Under the pieces are notes generated by a model. The model had not been told where the DNA came from. It searched no databases and saw only the letters and a list, made by a program, of their open reading frames with translations. The translations under genes were made by a program, and so were the position numbers. From Oceanitalea stevensii (GTDB taxonomy: Bacteria; Actinomycetota; Actinomycetes; Actinomycetales; Actinomycetaceae), in NCBI RefSeq assembly GCF_014837105.1, contig NZ_JACSPO010000003.1, positions 124,001 to 188,000 on the forward strand: a stretch of DNA of 64,000 nt, read 5' to 3'. Shown piece by piece: positions 35,456 to 43,584 of this stretch (position 1 is its first letter; the number at the start of each line of letters is the position of its first letter).

Positions 35456-35587
35456 GCCCCACATCCGTGCGCTCATGCGATGTGGCCCGGCCTCCTGGCC
35501 GACATGGTCAGCCCAGGTAGCCTGGACGAAGACCTGCCGTGCGACGCAGCGCCGACGACCGGTCGGTCGTGGTGCCGTCGCTGACCG

Positions 35588-36313
35588 ATGGAGCCTCGCT
35601 TGACCCTCGCGAACTCAGCCACGTCCGCACGCCCCGAGCACGCGCTGCGGCTCCCGGCCGCCGTCCTGTGGGACATGGACGGCACCCTCGTGGACACCGA
35701 GCCGTACTGGATCGCCACCGAGACCGCGCTGGCCGCGGAGCACGGTGGGACCTGGACCCACGAGCAGGGCCTGGCGATGGTCGGCAAGCCGATCACCCAC
35801 ACCGCGGCGAAGCTCCGTGAGCTGGGGGTGCCGGGCACCGACGACGAGGTCGCGGCCGAGCTCGTCCGCCGCGTCACCCAGCACATCCGCACCGACGGCC
35901 CGCCGTGGCGGCCCGGTGCCCGCGAGATCCTCACGGCCCTGGTCGAGGCCGGCGTGCCCTGCGCGCTCGTGACGATGTCCTACCGGTCGATGGCCGAGGC
36001 CGTCATCGAGATGCTGCCGGCCGGCACCTTCTCCGCCGTCGTCACCGGGGACGAGGTCACCCACAGCAAGCCGCACCCCGAGCCCTACCTGCGGGCCGCC
36101 GACATGCTCGGCGTCGACATCCGCGAGTGCGTGGCCGTCGAGGACTCCGTGCCGGGCGTCGCCTCGGCGCTGGCCTCGGGCGCCGCGACGATCGCGGTGC
36201 CGCTCATGGTCGAGATCGCGCCGGAGCCCGGGCTCAGCATGCTGAGGACGCTCGAGGGGCTCACTCTCAGCGAGCTCGCGACCGTCGCGTCCGGCGAGCC
36301 GCTCGTCCGGTAG
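35588..36313 (+). CDS. HAD-superfamily phosphatase (beta-phosphoglucomutase-like)
   Basis: A 241-residue haloacid-dehalogenase phosphatase. Motif I WDMDGTLVDTEP holds the nucleophile Asp29 and acid/base Asp31; motif II is VTMSYRS; motif III Lys is in HSKPHPEPY; motif IV is VAVEDSVPGV. The cap domain is the small helical type seen in sugar-phosphate phosphatases. HAD genes at this place, between PAC2 and the Pup genes, recur in actinobacteria (family knowledge). The physiological substrate is unknown. Confidence 0.92.
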   Translation: MEPRLTLANSATSARPEHALRLPAAVLWDMDGTLVDTEPYWIATETALAAEHGGTWTHEQGLAMVGKPITHTAAKLRELGVPGTDDEVAAELVRRVTQHIRTDGPPWRPGAREILTALVEAGVPCALVTMSYRSMAEAVIEMLPAGTFSAVVTGDEVTHSKPHPEPYLRAADMLGVDIRECVAVEDSVPGVASALASGAATIAVPLMVEIAPEPGLSMLRTLEGLTLSELATVASGEPLVR

Positions 36314-36328
36314 CAGCGGTCGCGCGTC

Positions 36329-36715
36329 TCACCGGCCGTCGTCGACGATGATGTTGGTGATGTCGGCGTCGCCGGTGTCCTCGAGGGGGATGTTCGGAAC
36401 CTCTGGGAGCGGGATGTCGTGTACCCCCTGCGGGAACATTCGCTCGGCCTCGAGCAACGCGGCCAGCTCCCTGTCGACGTCCTCCTGGGTGTACGGCTCG
36501 CCACCCTGGATCATGAGGTTCTCGATCTCGATGCGGCGGTAGGCGACCTGCTCCTCCGGGGAAAGGTCGTCCATGAAAACGAAGTCATCGTCGCGCGGGA
36601 CATCGCGAGAGAGATCGCGGGGAACGTCACCGCCTCCCACCGCGATCGCGGCACCTGCGCCGACGACGACGACGGATGCAGCACCAACGGCCACCAACCA
36701 GTGCCTTCTGTCCAT
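36329..36715 (-). CDS. Hypothetical membrane-anchored or secreted protein
   Basis: A 128-residue protein I do not recognise. The start at 36715 gives a short basic N-terminus and one hydrophobic helix (WLVAVGAASVVVVGAGAAIAV), then an acidic region with repeated DVPRD-type units (about 32-48) and a C-terminal part with EEQVAYRRIEIENLMIQ and IPLPEVPNIPLED. The two C-terminal IPL segments look like a short internal repeat. It is convergent with the HAD gene (15 nt between stops) and has no partner. The codon choice seems less GC-extreme than in the flanking genes. Confidence 0.6.
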   Translation of the reverse strand: MDRRHWLVAVGAASVVVVGAGAAIAVGGGDVPRDLSRDVPRDDDFVFMDDLSPEEQVAYRRIEIENLMIQGGEPYTQEDVDRELAALLEAERMFPQGVHDIPLPEVPNIPLEDTGDADITNIIVDDGR

Positions 36716-36942
36716 GCCCGACCCCCTCACGAGGCCCCGTCGTCCTCGCGACCCCGGGGAAGTGGGCCAAGGCTATGGGCGAGGGGTGAGGAGAGGGACG
36801 GTTTTCGACGAGCTGAGGCGCTCCGCGCCGAGAGCGTTCCGGACCTGGTCCCGGCATGCCGAGGACACTCGCGGGGCCGACACTGACGGGGCGTGCCACC
36901 GTCGTGGCCTGAGATCCGCTCCCCGACAGTCCAGGAGGACCC

Positions 36943-37776
36943 ATGACCGTTCCCGCCCTCACCCTCGACAACGGCGTCCAGATCCCCCAGGTCGGCTTCG
37001 GCGTGTTCCAGGTGCCGTCCGAGGAGACGCAGCGGGCCGTCGAGACCGCCCTCGAGGCGGGCTACCGCCACATCGACACCGCTGCGGCGTACCGCAACGA
37101 GGAGGGCGTGGGAGCCGCGCTGCGTGCGGTCGGACTGCCCCGTGAGGACGTCTTCGTCACGACCAAGGTCCGCAACAAGGACCACGGCCTGGAGGAGACC
37201 CTCGCCGCCTTCGACGCCTCCAGCCGCGCGCTCGGGCTCGACGTCGTCGACCTCTACCTCATCCACTGGCCGGTGCCGAGCCAGGACCGCTACGTCGAGA
37301 CCTGGCGCGCCCTCGAGAAGCTCCACGCCGACGGCGCCGTCCGGGCGATCGGCGTCTCCAACTTCCTGCCCGAGCACCTGGAGCGGCTGGGTGCGGAGAC
37401 CGACGTGCTCCCTGCCGTCAACCAGGTCGAGGTGCACCCCGGGTTCCAGAACCGCGCCGTGACCGAGGCGTCCGAGCGGGCCGGCATCGCCGTGGAGGCG
37501 TACTCGCCGCTGGGCCGGGGCGCCGCGCTGGACAAGCCGGAGGTCACGCGCACGGCGAAGGGCCTCGGTGTCACGCCCGCCCAGGTGGTGCTGCGGTGGC
37601 ACCTGCAGCGTGGGCGCATCGTCATCCCCAAGTCGGCCACGCCCGAGCGGATCCAGCAGAACATCGACCTCTTCGGCTTCGAGCTCGACGAGGACCAGCT
37701 CGCGGCGATCGACGCCCTCGACGCCGGTGAGCGCACCGGCTGGGACCCCGCGACGATGGACCTGCCGCAGGCCTGA
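36943..37776 (+). CDS. Aldo/keto reductase (2,5-diketogluconate reductase type)
   Basis: NADPH-dependent carbonyl reductase of 277 residues in the AKR5-like group. Motifs are GFGVFQVP, YRHIDTAAAYRNEEGVG with Asp and Tyr of the tetrad, FVTTKVRNKDHG with Lys, and YLIHWPVP with His. The tail has IVIPKSATPERIQQNI, the phosphate-binding part for NADPH. The start ATG follows CAGGAGGAC. The upstream 227 bp hold the promoter of this gene and of the divergent hypothetical protein; I see no strong operator there. Confidence 0.92.
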   Translation: MTVPALTLDNGVQIPQVGFGVFQVPSEETQRAVETALEAGYRHIDTAAAYRNEEGVGAALRAVGLPREDVFVTTKVRNKDHGLEETLAAFDASSRALGLDVVDLYLIHWPVPSQDRYVETWRALEKLHADGAVRAIGVSNFLPEHLERLGAETDVLPAVNQVEVHPGFQNRAVTEASERAGIAVEAYSPLGRGAALDKPEVTRTAKGLGVTPAQVVLRWHLQRGRIVIPKSATPERIQQNIDLFGFELDEDQLAAIDALDAGERTGWDPATMDLPQA

Positions 37777-37798
37777 GCGGCGGCTCGCGGCGGCGGCG

Positions 37799-38731
37799 CT
37801 ACGCCGTCGTCGCGCCCGCGCCGGCAGGGACGGCCGTCGCGCCGGCCGCCGTCCGCCCGACGGCGGCGAGCAGGCGGTCCATGCCCTCCTCGGGCGGCTG
37901 CGGGGGCGTGCCGCCGAAGGACGGGCACTTGTCCCGGAAGCTGCACCAGTCGCACAGCCGCGAGACGCGCGGGCGGAAGTCACCGGTCTGCGCGGCGCGG
38001 GTGATGGCACCCCAGATCGACTCGACCTGGTCCTCGGTGGCGAGGAGCTCGTTCTCGGTGGGGTCGAGCGTGAGGACCTGACCGTCGGCCAGGTAGACGA
38101 GCTGGAGGCGCCGCGGCGGGGTGCCGGTGAGGCGCCACAGCATGAGGCCGTAGAAGCGCATCTGGAACAGGGCGTCCGCGGCGTACTGCGGCCGCGGGGA
38201 GCGGCCGGTCTTGTAGTCGACCACCCGCACCGCGCCGTTCGGCGCGACGTCCATCCGGTCGACGAAGCCGCGCAGCATGATGCCCGAGCCGAGCTCGACC
38301 TCGAGGAGCTTCTCCCGCTCCGCCGGCTCCAGCCGCTGCGGGTTCTCCACCTGGAAGTACCGCTCGACGAGCTCGCGCGCCGAGACGAGCCACGCCTGGA
38401 GCTCCTCCGGCGTCCCGAACATCTCCTCGACCTCGGGCCGCTCGGCGCGCAGCTCCTCCCACGCCGGGGCGAGGAGCTCGACGCCGGCGGCCGGGTCCCG
38501 CTGCGCGGCGGGCAGGTCGTAGAGCCGCTCGAGGACGCTGTGGACGAGGGTGCCCTTGACCGCGGCGGGGCTCGGCGGCTCGGGCAGACGGTCGACCAGC
38601 CGGAAGCGGAAGAGCAGGGGGCACTGCATGAAGTCCTTGGCGCGCGAGGGCGACAGGGCCACCGGGCGCAGCGCCGCCGGCTCCGCCGCGGGGGCGGCCT
38701 GGGCGGGGGACTCGGTGCTGCTCACTGCCAT
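37799..38731 (-). CDS. RecB-like PD-(D/E)XK nuclease with putative Fe-S staple
   Basis: A 310-residue RecB-family exonuclease-like protein. The nuclease core is seen in KGTLVHSVLERL, the catalytic GFVDRMD and VVDYKTG, and QMRFYGLML. Four cysteines, Cys37 (DFMQCPLL) and Cys260, Cys263 and Cys269 (LCDWCSFRDKC), have the spacing of the 4Fe-4S staple of AddB-type nucleases. This gene sits regularly near TrmI and ARC in actinobacteria. The start at 38731 gives a Ser/Ala/Pro-rich N-terminus; longer upstream frames run into the divergent M50 gene. Confidence 0.88.
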   Translation of the reverse strand: MAVSSTESPAQAAPAAEPAALRPVALSPSRAKDFMQCPLLFRFRLVDRLPEPPSPAAVKGTLVHSVLERLYDLPAAQRDPAAGVELLAPAWEELRAERPEVEEMFGTPEELQAWLVSARELVERYFQVENPQRLEPAEREKLLEVELGSGIMLRGFVDRMDVAPNGAVRVVDYKTGRSPRPQYAADALFQMRFYGLMLWRLTGTPPRRLQLVYLADGQVLTLDPTENELLATEDQVESIWGAITRAAQTGDFRPRVSRLCDWCSFRDKCPSFGGTPPQPPEEGMDRLLAAVGRTAAGATAVPAGAGATTA

Positions 38732-38806
38732 GGCGCCACTGTATGTCGAGGGTCCGACACGGCCGGGAAGCCCCGCCCACGCTGTGGGGAAGGTCGCGTG
38801 GGGACA

Positions 38807-38812
38807 TAAGGT
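38807..38812 (+). promoter_or_regulatory. -10 box for M50 protease gene (leaderless)
   Basis: TAAGGT ends 6 nt before the ATG at 38819, in the 87-bp divergent gap with the RecB-like gene. Confidence 0.5.
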
Positions 38813-38818
38813 GCAGGA

Positions 38819-39943
38819 ATGGCACGGCTGGGGCAGCGCACATCCTCGGGCTGGGTGATCGGGCACGTCCGCCGCGTCCCGGTCGTCTTCGCCCCGTCCT
38901 GGTTCGTCATGGCGATCGTCCTCGGCGCGCTCGTCGCGCCGACGATCACCCGCGTCGTCCCGGGCGCCGGGACCGCAGCCACCGTGCTGGCGGCCGCCAG
39001 CGTCCCGCTCATGCTCCTGCTCGGCGTGCTCGCCCACGAGCTCGCCCACGGCATGGCCGGCCACGCCGTCGGCTCGCCGCCGCGCGAGTACGTCCTCACG
39101 CTGTGGGGCGGGCACACCCAGTTCACCTCCGACATGCGCAGCCCCGGCGCCTCCGCGCTCGTCTCCGTCGTCGGTCCCCTCGCCAACGCGGTCCTCGCGG
39201 GCCTCTCGTGGATCGCTGTCCTCCAGGTGGACTCCCCGCTCGCCTCCGTCGTGTGGCAGATCGCCGCGCTGAGCAACGCCGTCGTCGCGATCTTCAACCT
39301 CCTGCCCGGCTACCCGCTCGACGGCGGCCGCATCCTCGAGGCGATCGTCTGGAAGGTGACGGGGGACCGCCTCACCGGGACGAGCGTCGCCGGCTGGGGC
39401 GGGCGCGTCGTCGCCGTCCTCGTCGTCGTCGTCGGGCTGGGACGCCCCCTCATGGTGGGTCTGCGCCCGACGATCTTCACCGTCCTGTGGGTGGTGCTGC
39501 TCGCCGGCTACCTGTGGACCGCCTCCAGCCAGGCCGTCAACCTCGCGCGCGCCCGCCGCAACGCCGCGCACATCGACCTGCGTCTCATCGCCGAGCCCGC
39601 CCTCGCCCTGCCCGCCTCCGCCCCCGTCGCGGCCGCCGACACGGTCAGACAGCGGCGCATCGTCCTGCTCGACGACGGCGGGCGGGTCAGTGGGCTCGTC
39701 GACCCCTCGGTCCTCTCCCAGGTCCCGCCGCACGCCCGCCCGACGACGCCGCTGTCGGCCGTCGCGTCCGTGCTCCCGGCCGAGAGCGTCGTCACCGAGC
39801 TCCTGGGGGCCGACGGCGTGGGCGCCGCCGCCCGGGCCGCCCGCACGAGCCCCGTCGTCGTCCTCGCCGACGGGCCGGCCGGGATCGTCGGCGTCCTCAC
39901 CGTCGACCGCCTCGAGGAGGCCCTGCGCCACGCCCCGCGGTGA
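38819..39943 (+). CDS. Site-2 protease-type M50 zinc metallopeptidase
   Basis: Intramembrane protease of 374 residues with about six helices. The zinc motif HELAH (73-77) lies in a helix, and the second motif NLLPGYPLDGGR supplies the Asp ligand. The C-terminal 130 residues resemble a degenerate CBS-type regulatory region (VLLDDGGRVSGLVDPSVL, GIVGVLTVDRLEEAL). Such proteins cut membrane anti-sigma factors or other transmembrane substrates; no target is encoded nearby. The gene belongs to the conserved neighbourhood of trmI and arc. Confidence 0.92.
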   Translation: MARLGQRTSSGWVIGHVRRVPVVFAPSWFVMAIVLGALVAPTITRVVPGAGTAATVLAAASVPLMLLLGVLAHELAHGMAGHAVGSPPREYVLTLWGGHTQFTSDMRSPGASALVSVVGPLANAVLAGLSWIAVLQVDSPLASVVWQIAALSNAVVAIFNLLPGYPLDGGRILEAIVWKVTGDRLTGTSVAGWGGRVVAVLVVVVGLGRPLMVGLRPTIFTVLWVVLLAGYLWTASSQAVNLARARRNAAHIDLRLIAEPALALPASAPVAAADTVRQRRIVLLDDGGRVSGLVDPSVLSQVPPHARPTTPLSAVASVLPAESVVTELLGADGVGAAARAARTSPVVVLADGPAGIVGVLTVDRLEEALRHAPR

Positions 39944-40000
39944 ACCGGCCCGCGATGTCGGTGGCCGGTCCTACTCTCCCGTCATGAGGAGGTGGTGACA

Positions 40001-40438
40001 GTGCCGCACCCGCGGATGTACGACGACGACGATCCCTACCTCGCCCGGCTGCGTCCCCTCGCGCTCGGCTTCCCCGCCGCCACGGAGGTCGAGACCTTCG
40101 GGCGGCCCACCTTCCGGGCGCGCAAGATGTTTGCGATCTACGGCGGCGGCACGAAGGGGCCGGCCGGCACCCGCCGGCAGTACGAGCACGGTCTCATCGT
40201 GGTCCCGGACGGGGAGGAGGAGCTCGCCGCCCTCCAGGAGGACCCGCGCGCCTTCGTGCCCGCGTACTACGGGCCCTTCGGCTGGGTGGGGATCGACCTC
40301 GCTGCCGCCGCGCCGGAGGAGGTCGACTGGCAGGAGGTCGCCGAGCTGCTCGACGGCTCCTACCGGCAGGTCGCCGGGCCGCGCCTCGTGCGGCGCCTGG
40401 ACGAGGACGGCGGACCCGCCGGGAGAGGAGGCGCCTGA
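40001..40438 (+). CDS. MmcQ/YjbR family protein
   Basis: A 145-residue protein of the MmcQ/YjbR fold (CyaY-like, a DNA-binding role suggested for some members). Typical stretches are FPAATEVETFGRPTFRARKMFA and YYGPFGWVGIDL. The GTG at 40001 lies 8 nt after AGGAGG; GTG codons at 39992 and 39995 overlap that Shine-Dalgarno and are unlikely starts. It is followed by the DUF2277 gene 39 nt downstream. Confidence 0.87.
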   Translation: MPHPRMYDDDDPYLARLRPLALGFPAATEVETFGRPTFRARKMFAIYGGGTKGPAGTRRQYEHGLIVVPDGEEELAALQEDPRAFVPAYYGPFGWVGIDLAAAAPEEVDWQEVAELLDGSYRQVAGPRLVRRLDEDGGPAGRGGA

Positions 40439-40477
40439 GGTCTTCCCGGTGGACCCGCGCGGTGCCACCCTGGAGGC

Positions 40478-40759
40478 ATGTGCCGCAACATCCACCCCCT
40501 GCACAACTACGCGCCGCCCGCCACGGACGACGAGGTCCACGCCGCCGCCCTGCAGTACGTGCGGAAGGTCGCCGGCATGACCAAGCCCTCGCAGGCCAAC
40601 GCCGAGGCCTTCGAGCACGCGGTGGAGCACGTCGCCGCCGCCACCCGCGAGCTCCTCGACTCGCTCGTCACCCACGCCCCGCCCAAGGACCGGGAGGTCG
40701 AGGCCGCCAAGGCGCGCGAACGCAGCCGGCTCCGCTTCCCCGAGCAGCAGACCGCCTGA
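40478..40759 (+). CDS. DUF2277 family protein
   Basis: A 93-residue conserved actinobacterial protein of unknown function, helical, with the hallmark start MCRNIHPLHNYAPPAT and the central ALQYVRKVAGMTKPS. The N-terminal CRNIH with a further His could bind a metal. GGAGG precedes the ATG. It lies 44 nt before trmI. Confidence 0.88.
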   Translation: MCRNIHPLHNYAPPATDDEVHAAALQYVRKVAGMTKPSQANAEAFEHAVEHVAAATRELLDSLVTHAPPKDREVEAAKARERSRLRFPEQQTA

Positions 40760-40789
40760 CCGCCCGGAAGGCCCTCCGGTCACGGCCCG

Positions 40790-40795
40790 TAGACT
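40790..40795 (+). promoter_or_regulatory. -10 box for trmI (leaderless)
   Basis: TAGACT ends 8 nt before the GTG at 40804. No Shine-Dalgarno is seen, so trmI probably begins its own transcript. Confidence 0.5.
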
Positions 40796-40803
40796 CGTCG
40801 ACC

Positions 40804-41865
40804 GTGACTTCCGAACCCGCCACCGACCGCCCGCTCGGCCCCGCACGCCGTCGCGGACCCCTCATGATCGGGGAGCGGGTGCAGCTGACCGACCCGAAGG
40901 GCCGCCTGCACACGATCACCCTCGACCCCCAGGCCACCTTCCAGACGCACCGCGGCTACCTGCGCCACGACGCGATCATCGGCGGGGACGAGGGCGTCGT
41001 CGTCGCCACCACCGGCGGGGTCGAGTACCTCGTGCTGCGCCCGCTGCTGGCCGACCACGTCCTGTCGATGCCGCGCGGCGCCGCCGTCATCTACCCCAAG
41101 GACGCGTCGCAGATCGTCGCGATGGCCGACATCTTCCCCGGGGCGCGGGTCGTCGAGGCGGGCGTCGGCTCCGGTGCGCTGAGCATGTCCCTGCTCCAGG
41201 CCGTGGGCCCGCAGGGGCGGCTGCTGTCCATCGAGCGGCGCGCCGACTTCGCCGACATCGCCCAGTCCAACGCGCGGGCCTGGTTCGGGGAGGACCACCC
41301 CGCGTGGGAGGTCGTCATCGGTGACCTCGCCGACGTCCTGCCCACCGCCGTCGAGCCCGGGTCGGTGGACCGCATCGTCCTCGACATGCTCGCCCCGTGG
41401 GAGAACCTCGCCGTCGCGGCCGACGCGCTCGCGCCGGGCGGCGTCCTCATCGCCTACGTCGCCACGACCACCCAGCTCTCCCGCTTCGTCGAGGACGCCA
41501 AGGCCACCGAGCAGTTCACCGAGCCGCGCGCGTGGGAGACGCTCCTGCGCGGCTGGCACCTCGAGGGCCTGGCCGTGCGCCCGGACCACCGGATGATCGG
41601 CCACACCGGCTTCCTCGTCACCACGCGGCGGATGGCCCCGGGCGTCACGCCTCCGCTGCGCAAGCGCCGCCCCGCCAAGGGCTCCTACCCGGTGGAGGAG
41701 GACTGGGCCGAGGACCTGGGCGAGCGCACCGTCTCGGACAAGAAGCTGCGCCGCGTGCGCCGCGACCAGGACCGCGCCGAGCAGCTGCGGGCCTCCGGGC
41801 AGCCCGGGGACACCGCACCGGTCGAGGACCTCGGCCAGGACGAGGCCGCGCCGCCCACCCTCTGA
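40804..41865 (+). CDS. trmI: tRNA (adenine-58-N1)-methyltransferase
   Basis: Makes m1A58 in the T-loop of tRNA using SAM; active as a tetramer. It is 353 residues. An N-terminal beta domain (GERVQLTDPKGRLHTITL, FQTHRGYLRHDAIIG) precedes a Rossmann domain with VVEAGVGSGALSMSLL, SIERRADFADIA and the catalytic-region LDMLAPW. The C-terminal 60 residues are basic then acidic and disordered-looking. It is the gene normally found directly before arc in actinobacteria, as here. Confidence 0.95.
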   Translation: MTSEPATDRPLGPARRRGPLMIGERVQLTDPKGRLHTITLDPQATFQTHRGYLRHDAIIGGDEGVVVATTGGVEYLVLRPLLADHVLSMPRGAAVIYPKDASQIVAMADIFPGARVVEAGVGSGALSMSLLQAVGPQGRLLSIERRADFADIAQSNARAWFGEDHPAWEVVIGDLADVLPTAVEPGSVDRIVLDMLAPWENLAVAADALAPGGVLIAYVATTTQLSRFVEDAKATEQFTEPRAWETLLRGWHLEGLAVRPDHRMIGHTGFLVTTRRMAPGVTPPLRKRRPAKGSYPVEEDWAEDLGERTVSDKKLRRVRRDQDRAEQLRASGQPGDTAPVEDLGQDEAAPPTL

Positions 41866-41876
41866 CCCGCGCCTGC

Positions 41877-41909
41877 GGCCCCCACGGTGGGTGACCTACC
41901 GTGGGGGCC
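41877..41909. promoter_or_regulatory. Strong palindrome between trmI and arc (terminator and/or operator)
   Basis: GGCCCCCACGGT and its exact complement ACCGTGGGGGCC are separated by 9 nt, and the inner GGT/ACC also pairs, so the whole 33 nt can fold. It lies 11 nt after the trmI stop and 24 nt before arc. No T-tract follows, so intrinsic termination is uncertain. The right arm contains TACCGT, a possible -10 for arc, so the palindrome could equally be an operator. Confidence 0.6.
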
Positions 41910-41933
41910 GTACCGAGCAGGGAAGGGGCCGAC

Positions 41934-43571
41934 ATGGCCGAGGCTGGGATGGACGACTTCCGCGCGAACCGCGTGCGCGAGCTGGAGCAGCAGGCGATCA
42001 GCCTCGCGACGAAGAACGAGCGGCTCGCCACGGCGCTCCAGGGCGCGCGCGACCAGCTCGCCACCATGCAGGAGCAGCTCGACGCCCTCTCCCGCCCGCC
42101 CGCCAGCATCGCCACCGTCCTGTCGGTCCACGTCACCGAGCGTGAGCTCGAGGTGCTGTCCTCCGGCCGCCGCCTGCGCGTGGCCGCCGCACCCTCCCTG
42201 CCGCTGGGTGCGCTGCGTCCTGGGCAGCACGTGCGCCTCAACGAGTCGCTCGTCGCCGTCCAGGCGGGCGGCTTCGAGGACACCGGCGAGCTCGTCGCGA
42301 TCAAGGAGGTCGTCGACGACACCCGCGTCCTCGTCGTCGCCCGCTCCGACGACGAGCGCGTGCTGCGCCTCTCGGCACCCCTGGTCGCCGCGGGCGTACG
42401 GGTGGGGGACACCGTCCTCGCCGACCTGCGCAGCGGCTTCGCGCTCGAGCACGTCGAGCGCTCGGAGGTCGAGGACCTGCTCCTCGAGGAGACGCCGGAC
42501 GTCGACTACGGCGACATCGGTGGCCTCGGCACCCAGATCGAACAGATCCGCGACGCCGTCGAGCTGCCCTTCCTCCACCCCGAGCTCTACCGCGAGCACG
42601 GCCTCAAGCCGCCCAAGGGCGTCCTGCTGTACGGCCCGCCCGGGTGCGGCAAGACCCTCATCGCCAAGGCGGTGGCCACCTCCCTCGCCGACGCCGCCGG
42701 CCAGGCCGACGGGCACCGCCCCGGCAGCTACTTCATCAACGTCAAGGGCCCCGAGCTCCTCAACAAGTACGTCGGGGAGACCGAGCGCCAGATCCGCGTC
42801 ATCTTCGCCCGTGCCCGGGAGAAGGCCGCCCTCGGGCTGCCCGTCGTCGTCTTCTTCGACGAGATGGACTCCCTGTTCCGCACCCGCGGCACCGGCGTGT
42901 CCAGCGACGTCGAGACGACGATCGTGCCCCAGCTGCTCAGCGAGATCGACGGCGTGGAGAAGCTCGAGAACGTCGTCATCATCGGCGCCTCCAACCGCGA
43001 GGACATGATCGACCCCGCGATCCTGCGCCCCGGCCGCCTCGACGTGAAGATCAAGATCGAGCGCCCCGACGCCGACGGCGCCCGGCAGATCCTCGCCAAG
43101 TACCTCACCCCCGACCTCCCGATCCACCCCGAGGAGATCGAGCGCCACGGCGACGCCGCCGCCGCGGTCGCCGCGATGGGCGAGGCCGTCGTCGAGCGCC
43201 TGTACGCCACCACGCACGACAACCGCTTCCTCGAGGTCACCTACGCGAGCGGGGACAAGGAGGTCCTGTACTTCAAGGACTTCGCCTCCGGCGCGATGAT
43301 GGCCAACATCGTCGACCGCGCGAAGAAGGCGGCGATCAAGGACCTCATCGCCACCGGCGAGCGCGGTCTGCGCACCGCGCACCTCCTCGCCGGCTACTCC
43401 GCCGAGATGCGCGAGAACGAGGACCTGCCCTCGACGACCAACCCCGACGACTGGGCGCGGGTGGCCGGCAAGAAGGGCGAGCGGATCGTCTTCATGCGCA
43501 CCCTCGGGATGTCGGGCATGACCGACGGCGCCGAGCCCACGCGGGTCGTGGAGACCCGCGACTACCTGTGA
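41934..43571 (+). CDS. arc: Proteasome-type AAA ATPase ARC/Mpa
   Basis: Hexameric unfoldase that recognises Pup-tagged proteins. It is 545 residues: N-terminal coiled coil (about 12-60) that binds Pup, OB-type domains (about 75-185), then the AAA domain with Walker [10 protein letters not shown] (about 235-243), Walker [13 protein letters not shown] and sensor/Arg-finger regions (GASNRED, RPGRLD). The C-terminus ends RDYL, which keeps the penultimate Tyr of the GQYL motif Mpa uses to dock on the 20S proteasome but not the Gly-Gln. It is 13 nt before dop and co-transcribed with it. Confidence 0.95.
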   Translation: MAEAGMDDFRANRVRELEQQAISLATKNERLATALQGARDQLATMQEQLDALSRPPASIATVLSVHVTERELEVLSSGRRLRVAAAPSLPLGALRPGQHVRLNESLVAVQAGGFEDTGELVAIKEVVDDTRVLVVARSDDERVLRLSAPLVAAGVRVGDTVLADLRSGFALEHVERSEVEDLLLEETPDVDYGDIGGLGTQIEQIRDAVELPFLHPELYREHGLKPPKGVLLYGPPGCGKTLIAKAVATSLADAAGQADGHRPGSYFINVKGPELLNKYVGETERQIRVIFARAREKAALGLPVVVFFDEMDSLFRTRGTGVSSDVETTIVPQLLSEIDGVEKLENVVIIGASNREDMIDPAILRPGRLDVKIKIERPDADGARQILAKYLTPDLPIHPEEIERHGDAAAAVAAMGEAVVERLYATTHDNRFLEVTYASGDKEVLYFKDFASGAMMANIVDRAKKAAIKDLIATGERGLRTAHLLAGYSAEMRENEDLPSTTNPDDWARVAGKKGERIVFMRTLGMSGMTDGAEPTRVVETRDYL

Positions 43572-43584
43572 GCGGAGCGGGCCG

